From Metabacillus malikii (GTDB taxonomy: Bacteria; Bacillota; Bacilli; Bacillales; Bacillaceae): a stretch of DNA of 64,000 nt. Positions 1 to 7,832 of the stretch are shown here, piece by piece; the first letter of the stretch is position 1, and every line of letters begins with the position of its first letter. The stretch is taken from positions 62,001 to 126,000 of the forward strand of contig NZ_JAUSUD010000007.1 in assembly GCF_030813355.1 (NCBI RefSeq). The letters run 5' to 3'. A program made the translations under genes and the position numbers. The notes beneath the pieces were generated by a model. That model did not search any database. It was not told the origin of the DNA and saw nothing but the letters and a program-made list of their open reading frames with translations.

Positions 1-570
1 ATTGGTTTAGTGATTGCTTTGTCGTTAGGACTATTGTTAGGTGTATTATTAGCGAAGTCAAAAACAGCTGACGAAACATTAGGTTCACTCGTCATTGCCC
101 TACAATCGGTACCAAGTATCGTGTGGCTGCCACTTGCGATTATGTGGTTTGGGCTAAATGAAGCAGCTGTTACATTTATTATCGTGCTCGGGGCAACACT
201 TGTCATGACGCTTAATATGAGAACAGGACTGAAAAATGTACCGCCTCTTTATATAAAAGCAGCACAAACAATGAATTATAAAGGCTTTAGTCTGTTTTGG
301 AAAGTCATGTTCCCAGCATCGATTCCATACGCTGTGACAGGGACACGTCTAGCATGGGCTTTTGCTTGGCGGGCGTTAATGGCAGGGGAACTGTTAAGCA
401 CAGGACCTGGTCTTGGCTATAAGCTTAAGTTCGCCTCAGACTTTGGTGACATGAGTTTAGTTATCGCGATTATGCTAATGATTATGGTTATTGGAGTAAT
501 TGTCGATTTATTATTTTTTCAACGAGTTGAAAAAAGCGTCATGAAAAAATGGGGCTTAGACACGAAGTAA
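1..570 (+). CDS. ABC transporter permease, SsuC/TauC-like (5' end outside window)
   Basis: The frame is open from base 1, so the gene starts upstream; the GTG at 10 is internal. About 189 residues remain of a family usually near 250-270. Several hydrophobic segments are visible, and the stretch around AAQTMNYKGFSLFWKVMFPA fits the cytoplasmic EAA loop that contacts the ATPase. By family it is the membrane channel of an importer for nitrate-, sulfonate- or taurine-type ligands. The next gene, 15 bases on, encodes the binding lipoprotein, so the two form one operon. The substrate cannot be read from sequence. Confidence 0.88.
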   Translation: MGLVIALSLGLLLGVLLAKSKTADETLGSLVIALQSVPSIVWLPLAIMWFGLNEAAVTFIIVLGATLVMTLNMRTGLKNVPPLYIKAAQTMNYKGFSLFWKVMFPASIPYAVTGTRLAWAFAWRALMAGELLSTGPGLGYKLKFASDFGDMSLVIAIMLMIMVIGVIVDLLFFQRVEKSVMKKWGLDTK

Positions 571-585
571 AATGGAGGTAACAAC

Positions 586-1587
586 ATGAAAAAAGGATTA
601 CTATTAGCACTTATTTCGTTTTTATTTATCGGTGTTCTCGCTGCTTGTGGGACAACATCAAACTCAAATGGCAGTAAAGGAGATAAAGAAGAGGTCGTTA
701 TAGGATATTTTCCAAATATTGACCATGTTCCAGCGATGATTGCAAAAGAAAAGAAATTTTTTGAAGAAGCTCTCGGCGAGGATGTAAAAGTAACGTATAA
801 AACGTTTCCTGATGGTGGAGCATTTATGACAGCATTGAAAACAGGTGATATCCATGCTGGTTTAGTTGGACCTGGTCCAGTTATGAATAACTATGCGAAC
901 GGGGCAGACGTGAAAATTGTTGCTGGTGCATCTTCAGGTGGTACAGTTGTCGTTGCATCTGCAACAAGCGGTGTTGAGTCTCTTGATGATTTAGCTGGTA
1001 AAACATTTATTACTCCAGGTGTTGGATGTACGCATGACGTTCAAATGGAAACATTCTTAAAAGATTATGGTATTACTTCTGCACGTATCGGCGGTACGCT
1101 GAAGCATGTGACAGGTAATCCTGCTCAATACGGCGCGATGTTTGAATCAGGTAAGGTTGATTTAGCTGCAGTACCAGAGCCATGGGCATCTGAGTTAGTA
1201 AAAGCTGGCGCAAAAATTATCGTTGATACGGAAGAAATAAGCTATGGAACGACACTTCCAAATACAGTGTTAGTTACAAGCGGCAAATTAATTAATGAAG
1301 ATAAAGAGCTAATTGCAAATATTGTTGCAGCACATGAAAAAAGTGTAAACTTCATCAATGAAAACCCAGAAGAAGCACGTGAAATTGCGATGAAGGCAAT
1401 TAAAGAAATTACAAATCAAGAGTTAGATAAGGAAATTGTTGAAAGTGCATGGGAGCGTGTCACATATACAACAGAAGTAAATGCTGAAGTTGTTCAAGAG
1501 TTTGCTAATTCATCATTTGATTTGAAATTTTTAAAAGAAAAACCTGAATTTAGCGATTTAATTGATACACAATTCTTAACGAAGTAG
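586..1587 (+). CDS. ABC transporter substrate-binding lipoprotein (NrtA/SsuA/TauA-like)
   Basis: Protein of 333 residues with a lipoprotein signal peptide ending in the lipobox LAAC; Cys21 is the predicted lipidation site. After a low-complexity linker the fold begins with VIGYFPNIDHVPAMIAKEKK, typical of periplasmic-binding-protein type 2 receptors of the nitrate/sulfonate/taurine class. It should capture ligand outside the membrane for the permease encoded just upstream. The start has a good ribosome site (GGAGG at about 573). The ATPase must lie before the window. The position next to methionine genes makes a sulfur compound possible, but that is only inference. Confidence 0.88.
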   Translation: MKKGLLLALISFLFIGVLAACGTTSNSNGSKGDKEEVVIGYFPNIDHVPAMIAKEKKFFEEALGEDVKVTYKTFPDGGAFMTALKTGDIHAGLVGPGPVMNNYANGADVKIVAGASSGGTVVVASATSGVESLDDLAGKTFITPGVGCTHDVQMETFLKDYGITSARIGGTLKHVTGNPAQYGAMFESGKVDLAAVPEPWASELVKAGAKIIVDTEEISYGTTLPNTVLVTSGKLINEDKELIANIVAAHEKSVNFINENPEEAREIAMKAIKEITNQELDKEIVESAWERVTYTTEVNAEVVQEFANSSFDLKFLKEKPEFSDLIDTQFLTK

Positions 1588-1595
1588 GCGTAAGC

Positions 1596-2174
1596 ATGAA
1601 AAAAATCGCGTATATAGTATTTGTTGCTGTTCTTGGTTTGGTAGGCTGTTCGCAGTCTATCAACCTTGAAGAGCATTTTTCATTAAATGGAACAGTTGAG
1701 GAGTTAGAGGCGGTCAATCAAGATGGGGAGGCTGTGAACCTCATTGATGAGTATGAGAATAAAGTTTGGCTTGCTGCATTTATTTTCACAAATTGTGATA
1801 CGGTTTGTTCGCCGATGACGTTTAATATGACTGGTCTACAAAAGGAAATGAATGAGAAAAAGGTAGATGCAGAGCTGGTTTCCTTTTCCATTGACCCTGA
1901 ATATGACACTCCAGAAGTGTTGAAGCAATTTGCCCAAAGCTTTCATGTAGATGAGGGTAATTGGAATTTTCTTACTGGCTATGACCAAGAAACGATTGAA
2001 TTGTTTGCAAACAAGAGTTTTCTCGCACCAGCAGCAAAACTTGAAGATTCAAACCAATTTATCCATAGCACAGAAATTTTCTTGATGAAAGGGACGAAAA
2101 TTCTAGAAAAGTATGACGTCGCAGCAGAAGTTAATACAGAGAAAATAATCGAAGATATCAAACTATTACAATAA
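1596..2174 (+). CDS. SCO1/SenC-family lipoprotein
   Basis: Protein of 192 residues with an N-terminal lipoprotein signal (GLVGC, lipid Cys18) and a thioredoxin fold. The Sco metal/redox signature is complete: CDTVC gives Cys67 and Cys71, and IHSTEIFLM supplies the conserved His157. Family members bind copper and help assemble the CuA site of cytochrome oxidase, or act as thiol oxidoreductases outside the membrane. The gene begins 8 bases after the binding-protein stop, so it is probably cotranscribed with the ABC importer, an unusual partner for Sco. No cytochrome oxidase gene is nearby. Confidence 0.85.
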   Translation: MKKIAYIVFVAVLGLVGCSQSINLEEHFSLNGTVEELEAVNQDGEAVNLIDEYENKVWLAAFIFTNCDTVCSPMTFNMTGLQKEMNEKKVDAELVSFSIDPEYDTPEVLKQFAQSFHVDEGNWNFLTGYDQETIELFANKSFLAPAAKLEDSNQFIHSTEIFLMKGTKILEKYDVAAEVNTEKIIEDIKLLQ

Positions 2175-2243
2175 TTTTATTGCAATCTATACTCGAATCA
2201 TGTAAAGTAAGAGAAAATGTTAACGATAATAATTTCATATGTT

Positions 2244-2416
2244 TCTTATCAAGAGAGGCAGAGGGACTGGCCCTATGAAGCCTCAGCAACCGGTACAAAA
2301 TAAGTGGATATCCATTAAGTAAGCTAATAGGCTTATGTGGGACTACAAGAGTTTGTACGCGTACCAAGGTGCTAAATCCAGCAAGCGACACAAGCGTTAT
2401 GCTTGAGAGATAAGAA
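2244..2416 (+). promoter_or_regulatory. SAM-I riboswitch (S-box) leader
   Basis: The conserved S-box blocks appear in order: CTTATCAAGAGAGGCAGAGG, GAAGCCTCAGCAACCGG, AAGGTGCTAAATCCAGCAAG and TGAGAGATAAG, the last pairing back to the first to close P1. It sits upstream of metI-metC, the classic target. Binding of S-adenosylmethionine is expected to favour the downstream terminator and shut the operon off when methionine is plentiful. Confidence 0.97.
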
Positions 2417-2433
2417 GGAGTTTTTAAATACAA

Positions 2434-2466
2434 AAGTCTTCTTCTTACGAGGAAGGCTTATTTCTG
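2434..2466 (+). terminator. Riboswitch-controlled hairpin before metI
   Basis: AAGTCTTC (2434-2441) can pair with GAAGGCTT (2452-2459) across a 10-base loop, followed by a moderately T-rich tract. It is the likely expression-platform terminator of the S-box leader. The T tract is weak, so confidence is moderate. Confidence 0.6.
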
Positions 2467-2527
2467 TTCTCTCAATTGTAATTTTTGATAGAATGATAAT
2501 CTTTAATCTATAGGATGGTGACTAGCT

Positions 2528-3646
2528 ATGACACAACGTATTGAAACAAAATTAGCGCAAATTGGGAATCGTAGTGAAAACGTAACAGGCACGGTTAATC
2601 CACCTGTCTATTTTTCAACAGCATACCGACATACAGGAATTGGTGAATCTACTGGTTTTGATTATATCCGTACCGGAAACCCAACGAGAATACTTGTTGA
2701 AAACGCAATTGCTGAATTAGAGCATGGGGACAGAGGCTTTGCTTTCAGCTCTGGAATGGCAGCGATTCAAACGATAATGGCCTTATTCAAAAGTGGCGAT
2801 GAATTAATCGTCTCATCGGATTTATACGGTGGTACATACCGCTTATTCGAAAGAGAATGGCGCAAATATGGCCTGAATTTCAAGTATGATGATTTCTTAA
2901 ATCCACTGGAAACAGAAAAGCTGATTACTGAAAACACGAAAGCATTGTTTATTGAAACACCAACAAATCCATTAATGCAAGAAGCGAATATTAAAGAACT
3001 TGCGGATTTGGCAAAAAAACATGGCATCCTTGTTATCGTCGATAATACATTTTATACTCCGGTCATTCAAACACCAATTTTAGATGGTGCAGACATCGTC
3101 ATCCATAGTGCCACGAAATATTTAGGTGGACATAATGATGTGCTCGCTGGCCTAGTTGTCACAAAGGGGCAAGCATTAAGCGATGAGTTTTTCCAGCATC
3201 AAAATGCAATTGGCGCTGTTCTTTCTCCGTTTGATTCATGGCTTTTAATGCGTGGTATGAAAACTTTATCACTACGGATGAGACAGCATGAACAAAATGC
3301 ACAAAAGGTCGCACAATTTTTAGAAGAACACCCAGATATTCTAGACGTGCTTTATACAGGAAAAGGTGGTATGCTATCGTTCCGTTTACAGGACGAAGCA
3401 TGGGTCAATCCTTTCTTAAAAAGCTTAAACGTCGTTTCCTTTGCAGAAAGTCTTGGTGGAATTGAGAGCTTTATTACGTATCCTGCAACACAAACACATA
3501 TGGATATACCTGAAGAGGTCCGAATTGCCAACGGTGTTTGTAATCGTTTGTTACGCTTTTCCGTAGGCATCGAGCATGTAGAAGATATTATTGAAGATTT
3601 AGCACAAAGCTTTAGAAACATGAAAGGAGATGGAGCAAATGAGTAA
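2528..3646 (+). CDS. metI: Cystathionine gamma-synthase / O-acetylhomoserine (thiol)-lyase
   Basis: Protein of 372 residues of the PLP-dependent Cys/Met metabolism family. The cofactor lysine lies in SATKYLGGHND (Lys197), and the phosphate-binding SSGMAAIQ and DNTF motifs are present. It joins activated homoserine with cysteine (or sulfide) to make cystathionine (or homocysteine) in methionine synthesis. It is the first gene behind the S-box and overlaps the next PLP enzyme, the same order and sizes as metI-metC of Bacillus subtilis. Assignment against the paralogue rests on gene order and length. Confidence 0.92.
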   Translation: MTQRIETKLAQIGNRSENVTGTVNPPVYFSTAYRHTGIGESTGFDYIRTGNPTRILVENAIAELEHGDRGFAFSSGMAAIQTIMALFKSGDELIVSSDLYGGTYRLFEREWRKYGLNFKYDDFLNPLETEKLITENTKALFIETPTNPLMQEANIKELADLAKKHGILVIVDNTFYTPVIQTPILDGADIVIHSATKYLGGHNDVLAGLVVTKGQALSDEFFQHQNAIGAVLSPFDSWLLMRGMKTLSLRMRQHEQNAQKVAQFLEEHPDILDVLYTGKGGMLSFRLQDEAWVNPFLKSLNVVSFAESLGGIESFITYPATQTHMDIPEEVRIANGVCNRLLRFSVGIEHVEDIIEDLAQSFRNMKGDGANE

Positions 3647-4826
3647 TCAAGACTGGTCATTTCAAACGAAGCTGCTCCATAATGGGGCAAAGGTTGACAA
3701 AGCAACTGGTGCAGTAAGCGTACCAATTCAACATGCTTCTACCTTTCATCAATTTGATTTTGACGAGTATGGCAAATACGATTATGCTCGTTCAGGAAAC
3801 CCTACTCGTGAGGCGCTAGAAGAGGCGATTGCTGAGTTAGAAGGTGGTACGAGAGGAATGGCCTTTGCTTCCGGAATGGCGGCCATTTCTACTGCGTTCA
3901 TGTTATTATCGCAAGGTGACCATGTCGTTGTAACAGAGGATGTGTACGGGGGAACATTCCGAATTATTACGGATGTGTTAACGAAGTTTGGCATTGAGCA
4001 TACGTTTGTTGACATGACGAATGTCGCAGAAGTAGCTGCTGCAATTCGTCCGAACACGAAAGTAATTTACATGGAAACCCCTTCAAATCCATTATTAAAG
4101 GTGACGGACATTCCTGCAATTGTAAGCTTAGCCAAACAACATGGCTGCTTAACATTTTTAGATAACACATTTTTAACTCCAGAGCTGCAAAGACCGCTTG
4201 AGTTAGGTGTTGACGTTGTTTTACATAGTGCAACGAAATTTCTAGCAGGTCACAGTGATGTGTTGGCAGGTCTTGCCGTGACGAAAGACGTAGAGCTCGG
4301 AAACCAGCTGTATAAGCTCCAAAATGCATTTGGTGCTGTTCTCGGTGTACAAGATGCATGGCTCGTACTCCGCGGCTTGAAAACATTGCATGTCCGTCTA
4401 AAGCAGTCACAGGAATCAGCACAGAAGTTAGCACAATTTTTAAGTAAGCATGAGAAGGTAGCAGAAGTGTATTATCCAGGTTTGCCTTCACATGCTGGAT
4501 ACGAAATTCAAAACAATCAGGCGGATGGCCCTGGTGCCGTTCTATCATTTAAACTAGCAGATGCTGACGCGGTCAGAACAGTCGTTAACAATGTTAAGCT
4601 TCCAGTTTTTGCAGTTAGTCTTGGCGCAGTTGAATCAATTCTATCATACCCAGCAAAAATGTCTCACGCAGCTATGCCTGCAGAAGAAAGAGAAAAACGT
4701 GGCATTTCGGATGGTTTATTAAGGCTAAGTGTTGGCTTAGAAAATGTCGATGATTTAATAAAAGACCTTGATGTAGCGTTGAATAAATTACCAGAATTAA
4801 AATCGTTGCAAAACATAAACAAATAA
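3639..4826 (+). CDS. metC: Cystathionine beta-lyase
   Basis: Second PLP-dependent trans-sulfuration enzyme, 395 residues, with the cofactor lysine in HSATKFLAG (Lys200). It cleaves cystathionine to homocysteine, pyruvate and ammonia, the step after MetI. I start it at ATG 3639: AAGGAG at 3624-3629 is about 9 bases before it, whereas an upstream ATG at 3630 touches that ribosome site. The start lies inside the last codons of metI, so translation is probably coupled. Both genes share S-box control. Confidence 0.92.
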   Translation: MSNQDWSFQTKLLHNGAKVDKATGAVSVPIQHASTFHQFDFDEYGKYDYARSGNPTREALEEAIAELEGGTRGMAFASGMAAISTAFMLLSQGDHVVVTEDVYGGTFRIITDVLTKFGIEHTFVDMTNVAEVAAAIRPNTKVIYMETPSNPLLKVTDIPAIVSLAKQHGCLTFLDNTFLTPELQRPLELGVDVVLHSATKFLAGHSDVLAGLAVTKDVELGNQLYKLQNAFGAVLGVQDAWLVLRGLKTLHVRLKQSQESAQKLAQFLSKHEKVAEVYYPGLPSHAGYEIQNNQADGPGAVLSFKLADADAVRTVVNNVKLPVFAVSLGAVESILSYPAKMSHAAMPAEEREKRGISDGLLRLSVGLENVDDLIKDLDVALNKLPELKSLQNINK

Positions 4827-4849
4827 GAAATTAGCGGTTAATAATGTGA

Positions 4850-4885
4850 GGAGGGGAGCTGACTTGAAGCCCCCTTCATTTTTTT
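4850..4885 (+). terminator. Intrinsic terminator after metC
   Basis: A G-rich arm (GAGGGG, from 4851) pairs with CCCCCTTC (4870-4877), followed by a run of seven T. It ends the metI-metC transcript. Confidence 0.8.
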
Positions 4886-5007
4886 GCCTTTATATAAATA
4901 CATAGTTTTCTTACAGCTTTCATCTACTACTTTTATCATACTTATACATAATATTGCGTAATTCGAAACAGACTAAAATCAACTTGATAATAAAAGGATG
5001 TATGTAC

Positions 5008-6009
5008 ATGAAGAAATATATGCCTTTATTCATTCTCATTGTAGTTGGGATGATTTCAGCACCAATTCTTGCAGATGCTCATGTGAAATGGTTTGCAAAT
5101 GTTGCACCTCAGAAAGTGAAGCTTGAGGATATTCTCTCCCCGTTTTTCATGACGATCTCTTTATTAATAGCTATATTACTAGCTATTCTTTCACAAGTAA
5201 TGGGAAAGCTAATGGACATCCCACTGGCAAAAAAGTTCGACCTAAGGCTTGATAGCTTTCGTAAGTATTCACGATATATTTTAAAATATGGGACAGCGGT
5301 TTCGTTCATCTTTCAAGTTTCTTACGGGACGATGTTTGCACCGGAATTTGCGATTCGTCATACATGGCAAACAATCGTCATGTGGCTAATTATTATCTTT
5401 TTAGTTATTCCACATCATATCTCAACAAAAATAGCCGCATTGTTGATGTTAGGATTATTTATTTCAGTTTGGGGACATGCTGGCTGGTTCCATATGCTCG
5501 ACTATGGCTTTTACATTGCGATCATCGGTGTACTCCTAGTTGGGAAAACCAGGTTTGAAACAATTGGCTTTCCATTTTTATATTTAGGAACTGGCTTGAG
5601 TCTATGCTGGGTTGCCGTCGAAAAATGGGTATATCCAATGATGACAATAGATATTATCCACCACCATAACGTCCCGACCTTTGGATTCCCACCTGATATT
5701 TTCATTGTACTGTCAGCATTTATTGAATTTGTTGTCGGCTACTTATTAGTTGTCGGTATATTGAACAGAGTATTAGCTGTTGTTGTAACTATTCTCTTTA
5801 TCTTAACAACAACGATTTTTGGTTATACAGAGGTTGTCGGGCACGCGATGATTCACATTGTCTTAATTATCTTTATCATTGAAGGGATTTCGTTCTACAA
5901 CCCACCAATAAAAATGCATCAATCTAAGCTAGATCAAATGATTTTTGTCTCATTGAATTTTATTTTTGTGTTAAGTACGTTTCTAATCATCTATTATCGA
6001 TTTGCGTAA
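5008..6009 (+). CDS. Polytopic membrane protein, DoxX-like (HVKWF motif)
   Basis: About 333 residues from ATG 5008 (AAAAGG lies upstream; ATG 5002 is equally possible). An N-terminal hydrophobic segment precedes ADAHVKWFAN, a motif I associate with DoxX-like integral membrane proteins, followed by at least seven more membrane segments. Histidine-rich DIIHHHNVPTFG sits in a predicted loop and might bind metal. The exact role is unknown. It stands alone between two terminators. The longer frame beginning at 4954 has no ribosome site and is not used. Confidence 0.75.
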   Translation: MKKYMPLFILIVVGMISAPILADAHVKWFANVAPQKVKLEDILSPFFMTISLLIAILLAILSQVMGKLMDIPLAKKFDLRLDSFRKYSRYILKYGTAVSFIFQVSYGTMFAPEFAIRHTWQTIVMWLIIIFLVIPHHISTKIAALLMLGLFISVWGHAGWFHMLDYGFYIAIIGVLLVGKTRFETIGFPFLYLGTGLSLCWVAVEKWVYPMMTIDIIHHHNVPTFGFPPDIFIVLSAFIEFVVGYLLVVGILNRVLAVVVTILFILTTTIFGYTEVVGHAMIHIVLIIFIIEGISFYNPPIKMHQSKLDQMIFVSLNFIFVLSTFLIIYYRFA

Positions 6010-6013
6010 TTGG

Positions 6014-6062
6014 AGCTGTCTTAAATCAGGGAAAATGTCCCTGGGTTAAGGCAGCTTTTTTG
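6014..6062 (+). terminator. Intrinsic terminator
   Basis: A long stem (AGCTGTCTTAA with TTAAGGCAGCT, plus an inner CAGGGA/TCCCTG pair) is followed by TTTTTT. It ends the preceding membrane-protein gene. Confidence 0.85.
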
Positions 6063-6228
6063 TTATTTACACGAAATAACACCACGCCTTATTCAATGTC
6101 TATTGTTTCAATCTCGTGTGTTTTTTAGAAGTATTTATAAGAAATTATGCATGTACAGACGGGACAAATCATATATAAAAAAGTAAGCTATCGCTTTTTA
6201 CACAATTTAGCAAAAGGGGGATATCAGA

Positions 6229-7248
6229 ATGAAAAAAATGCGAACTAGCTTGTTATTTATTTTTATGTTGTCATGTATGTTAGTGTTGGCTGCGTGTAAT
6301 GGTGGGAATGGGAATGAATCAGAGGGCTCATCAGGTGATGAGAAGGAAGGTACGACTGAGAATCAATCAAGCGGCAGTCAAGATTTAAGTCTTTTAACAG
6401 GTGGAACTGGTGGTACATATTATCCACTAGGTGGACAAATTGGCAAGATTATTACGGATAACACAGATGCAAAAATTACACCGCAAACATCAGGAGCATC
6501 TGCTGAAAATATGGAAACTCTTAGAGCTGGGGAAGCTGAGCTAGCATTTTCACAAACAGATATTGCAGCCTATGCGATTGAAGGAAAGGAAATGTTTGAT
6601 GGCGACCCGATTGATAATATTCAAGCGATCTCTTCTTTATATCCAGAGACGATTCAGTTAGTTACAACAAAAGATAGTGGAATCAAATCAGTTGAAGACT
6701 TAAAGGGTAAGGCTGTTTCAATAGGAGCACCTGGTTCCGGTGTATATATAAATGCAGTTCAAATTTTAGAGGTTCATGGGATGTCGGTAGACGATATTAA
6801 GGCACAAAACTTATCATTCGATGAGTCAACAGACGGTATTCAAGCAGGTACAATTGATGCAGCGTTTGTTACAGCAGGGACACCGACAGGAGCAGTCGAG
6901 GCGTTATCTGCACAAGAAGATGTCGTTATTATTCCATTTGCGGATGACAAAATTAAAAGTTTAATAGAAAAGTATCCATACTATGCAGAAGACACAATTG
7001 CTAGTGGAACGTATAACATTGAAGAGGATGTTCATACAGTAGCCGTAAAGGCAATGTTGGTCGCGACGAGTGACCTTGATGAAAACTTAGTTTATGAAAT
7101 GACAAAAGCGCTATATGAGAATACGGACAGTATTACACATGCTAAAGGAGAATTTATCACAGCCGAAACAGCATTAGAGGGCTTAGGTGATATGGAATTG
7201 CATCCTGGTGCAGCAAAATACTTTGAGGAAAAGGGAATAACACAATAA
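6229..7248 (+). CDS. TAXI-family TRAP transporter solute receptor (lipoprotein)
   Basis: Protein of 339 residues with lipobox LAAC (lipid Cys23), then an acidic Ser/Gly-rich linker and a binding domain. LLTGGTGGTYYPLGGQIGKI and the DAAFVTAGTPTGAV region are typical of TAXI receptors, which deliver dicarboxylates, glutamate or related organic acids to TRAP permeases. GGGGG at about 6216 serves as ribosome site. It is followed by DUF1850 and a fused TRAP permease, the standard three-gene arrangement. The ligand cannot be deduced. Confidence 0.93.
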   Translation: MKKMRTSLLFIFMLSCMLVLAACNGGNGNESEGSSGDEKEGTTENQSSGSQDLSLLTGGTGGTYYPLGGQIGKIITDNTDAKITPQTSGASAENMETLRAGEAELAFSQTDIAAYAIEGKEMFDGDPIDNIQAISSLYPETIQLVTTKDSGIKSVEDLKGKAVSIGAPGSGVYINAVQILEVHGMSVDDIKAQNLSFDESTDGIQAGTIDAAFVTAGTPTGAVEALSAQEDVVIIPFADDKIKSLIEKYPYYAEDTIASGTYNIEEDVHTVAVKAMLVATSDLDENLVYEMTKALYENTDSITHAKGEFITAETALEGLGDMELHPGAAKYFEEKGITQ

Positions 7249-7310
7249 TGAAAAGGTGTCGGTAGGTTATCTTTAACCTATCGACATCAGTCTATTAGGG
7301 GGGATGCAAA

Positions 7311-7832
7311 ATGCAGCAACGATTGAAAATAAACATATTTTGCTTCTTAGTCCTCTTATTAGTTGTTGCTGTCATTTTCTCAATTACCCCATATAAAGAA
7401 GTTATTGCCTTCACATTTGAGGATAAACAGCAATTACTCACGTACCTTCCACTAGATGATGAAGAAACTTTTCAAATAACCTATACACATTCGATTCATC
7501 GCTCAGATGTATATGAAACCTTTGAAGTCAACGGAAATAAGCTTAAATTAATTGAAATAAGCTATGAAGATTTTGCGGTTGGCATGCCAGCAAATGCTGA
7601 AGGTGAAGAAACATTTGAAGTGATAAATGGTAGATATTATATAAGGAATATGAATCAAGTTTTCCCTTTTATTGATTTGCGAATTGGCCAAGTTCGAGCA
7701 AACCATTCGATAAACTATCAGGGAAATAAGTTTCAACTCTCAAACGTGATCGAGCCAGGTACTTGGGTGCGATTTTCTGTTAAAAAATTATCATTTTGGC
7801 AGCTTATGAAGGGAGTGAATCTCATTGGATAA
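7311..7832 (+). CDS. DUF1850 protein of the TRAP-TAXI operon
   Basis: Protein of 173 residues with one N-terminal membrane segment (about 8-26) and an extracytoplasmic beta-rich domain. YTHSIHRSDVYETFEV and the GMPANAEGEE stretch mark it as DUF1850, a family of unknown role encoded with TAXI TRAP systems. Its last codons overlap the start of the permease gene, so translation is probably coupled. A part in assembly or ligand handling is likely but unproven. Confidence 0.88.
   Translation: MQQRLKINIFCFLVLLLVVAVIFSITPYKEVIAFTFEDKQQLLTYLPLDDEETFQITYTHSIHRSDVYETFEVNGNKLKLIEISYEDFAVGMPANAEGEETFEVINGRYYIRNMNQVFPFIDLRIGQVRANHSINYQGNKFQLSNVIEPGTWVRFSVKKLSFWQLMKGVNLIG

Noticed and set aside
2158-2433. 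91-codon minus-strand frame
   Set aside because: It overlaps the S-box riboswitch on the opposite strand; the conserved RNA explains the sequence.
3967-4548. 193-codon minus-strand frame
   Set aside because: It is fully antisense to metC and has a composition typical of a shadow frame.
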